A stretch of DNA of 5,352 nucleotides from contig JACQXL010000254.1 in NCBI GenBank assembly GCA_016208805.1, forward strand, positions 1 through 5,352. Reading direction: 5' to 3'. The translations under genes were made by a program, and so were the position numbers. Source of the stretch: Planctomycetota bacterium. Lineage in GTDB: Bacteria > Planctomycetota > MHYJ01 > JACQXL01. How positions within the stretch are numbered: position 1 is the stretch's first letter; the number at the start of each line of letters is the position of its first letter. The notes beneath the pieces were generated by a model. It was not told where the DNA came from, ran no database searches, and saw nothing but the letters and a program-made list of their open reading frames with translations. Shown here in pieces: positions 4,921-5,352 of the stretch.

Positions 4921-5352
4921 ATGATATATGTCTTTATCGGACCGCCGGGCTCCGGCAAAGGAACACAATCGGCCCTGCTGGCTAATCGATTGAATCTGCC
5001 TCATATTGCGACCGGCAACATCATCCGGGATGCCATCGGCCAGTCATCGGTGCTGGGCGTCAAGGCCAAGTCGTTCGTAGAAAAGGGCGACCTGCTGCCG
5101 GATGCGGATGTGATTAACATCATCAAGGAACGGGTGGCCCAGCGGGACTGTGCCAACGGCTTTATTATGGACGGCTTCCCGCGCACCAGCGCCCAGGCCA
5201 AGGCCACGGATAAAGTTATAATGGAAATGGGCAAGGAGATTACCAAAGTGATTGCGCTGGAAATACCGGAGGAAATCCTGATGCAGCGTCTTTCCGGCCG
5301 GCGGGTCTGCCGGCGCTGTGGCACAAATTACCATCTGACCTTCACGCCGACC
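4921..5352 (+). CDS. adk: Adenylate kinase, N-terminal part (cut by window edge)
   Basis: Adenylate kinase interconverts ATP + AMP and 2 ADP in the cytoplasm. The 144 visible codons stay open to the last base. They show the P-loop GPPGSGKGTQ (7-16), the AMP-binding part with T31, G32 and R36, VEKGDLLPD (53-61), NGFIMDGFPRT (79-89) with D84 and R88, Q92, and R123 before the LID. The LID begins GRRVCRRCGTNYH (126-138); Cys130 and Cys133 are the first half of a four-cysteine zinc site, the second pair being expected just beyond the window. Residue 33 is Asn (ATGN) where most adenylate kinases have Asp (STGD). Placement right after secY is common in bacteria. The start is supported by AGGGAG 8 nt upstream. 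Confidence 0.95.
   Translation, partial: MIYVFIGPPGSGKGTQSALLANRLNLPHIATGNIIRDAIGQSSVLGVKAKSFVEKGDLLPDADVINIIKERVAQRDCANGFIMDGFPRTSAQAKATDKVIMEMGKEITKVIALEIPEEILMQRLSGRRVCRRCGTNYHLTFTPT

Overview
This window is a stretch of the conserved bacterial spc ribosomal-protein operon, all on the + strand. The order is: end of rplX (L24), rplE (L5), rpsN (S14, zinc type), rpsH (S8), rplF (L6), rplR (L18), rpsE (S5), rplO (L15), secY, and the first 144 codons of adk, which runs off the right edge. Every protein is recognisable from family signatures, and no frame is broken. I see no tRNA, rRNA, CRISPR array or transposase gene. rpmD (L30), which often lies between rpsE and rplO, is not there.

The organism is a bacterium with moderately GC-rich coding sequence. 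The four-cysteine S14, the long proline-rich N-terminus of S5, the missing rpmD and the abundance of dispersed-repeat sequence suggest an uncultivated or environmental lineage. Planctomycetota or a neighbouring phylum is my weak guess from the flavour of L5, L15 and SecY. The window alone does not settle this.

The unusual part is the spacers. Ribosomal operons are normally tightly packed. Here five spacers (54-132, 673-697, 884-938, 1338-1413, 3023-3141) each hold sequence that looks like a short non-coding dispersed repeat. They are a double-armed CGCAGAT/ATCTGCG hairpin before rplE, a tandem CACGGATTA pair before rpsN, a CCCGCC/GGCGGG palindrome before rpsH, a GTCCCGCC/GGCGGGAC hairpin plus decayed CACGGAT-type sequence before rplF, and an 86-bp element with 11-bp inverted ends (GTCATTGCGAG/CTCGCAATGAC) at the place of rpmD. 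The remaining junctions are tight: 4 nt (rplF-rplR), 24 nt with a strong ribosome binding site (rplR-rpsE), a 13-nt overlap (rplO-secY) and 1 nt (secY-adk).

The genes make parts of both ribosomal subunits (L24, L5, L6, L18, L15; S14, S8, S5), the protein-export channel SecY, and adenylate kinase for nucleotide balance. They are very likely co-transcribed from a promoter upstream of the window. In E. coli, S8 represses this operon by binding mRNA at the start of rplE, which is exactly where the first repeat hairpin lies here.
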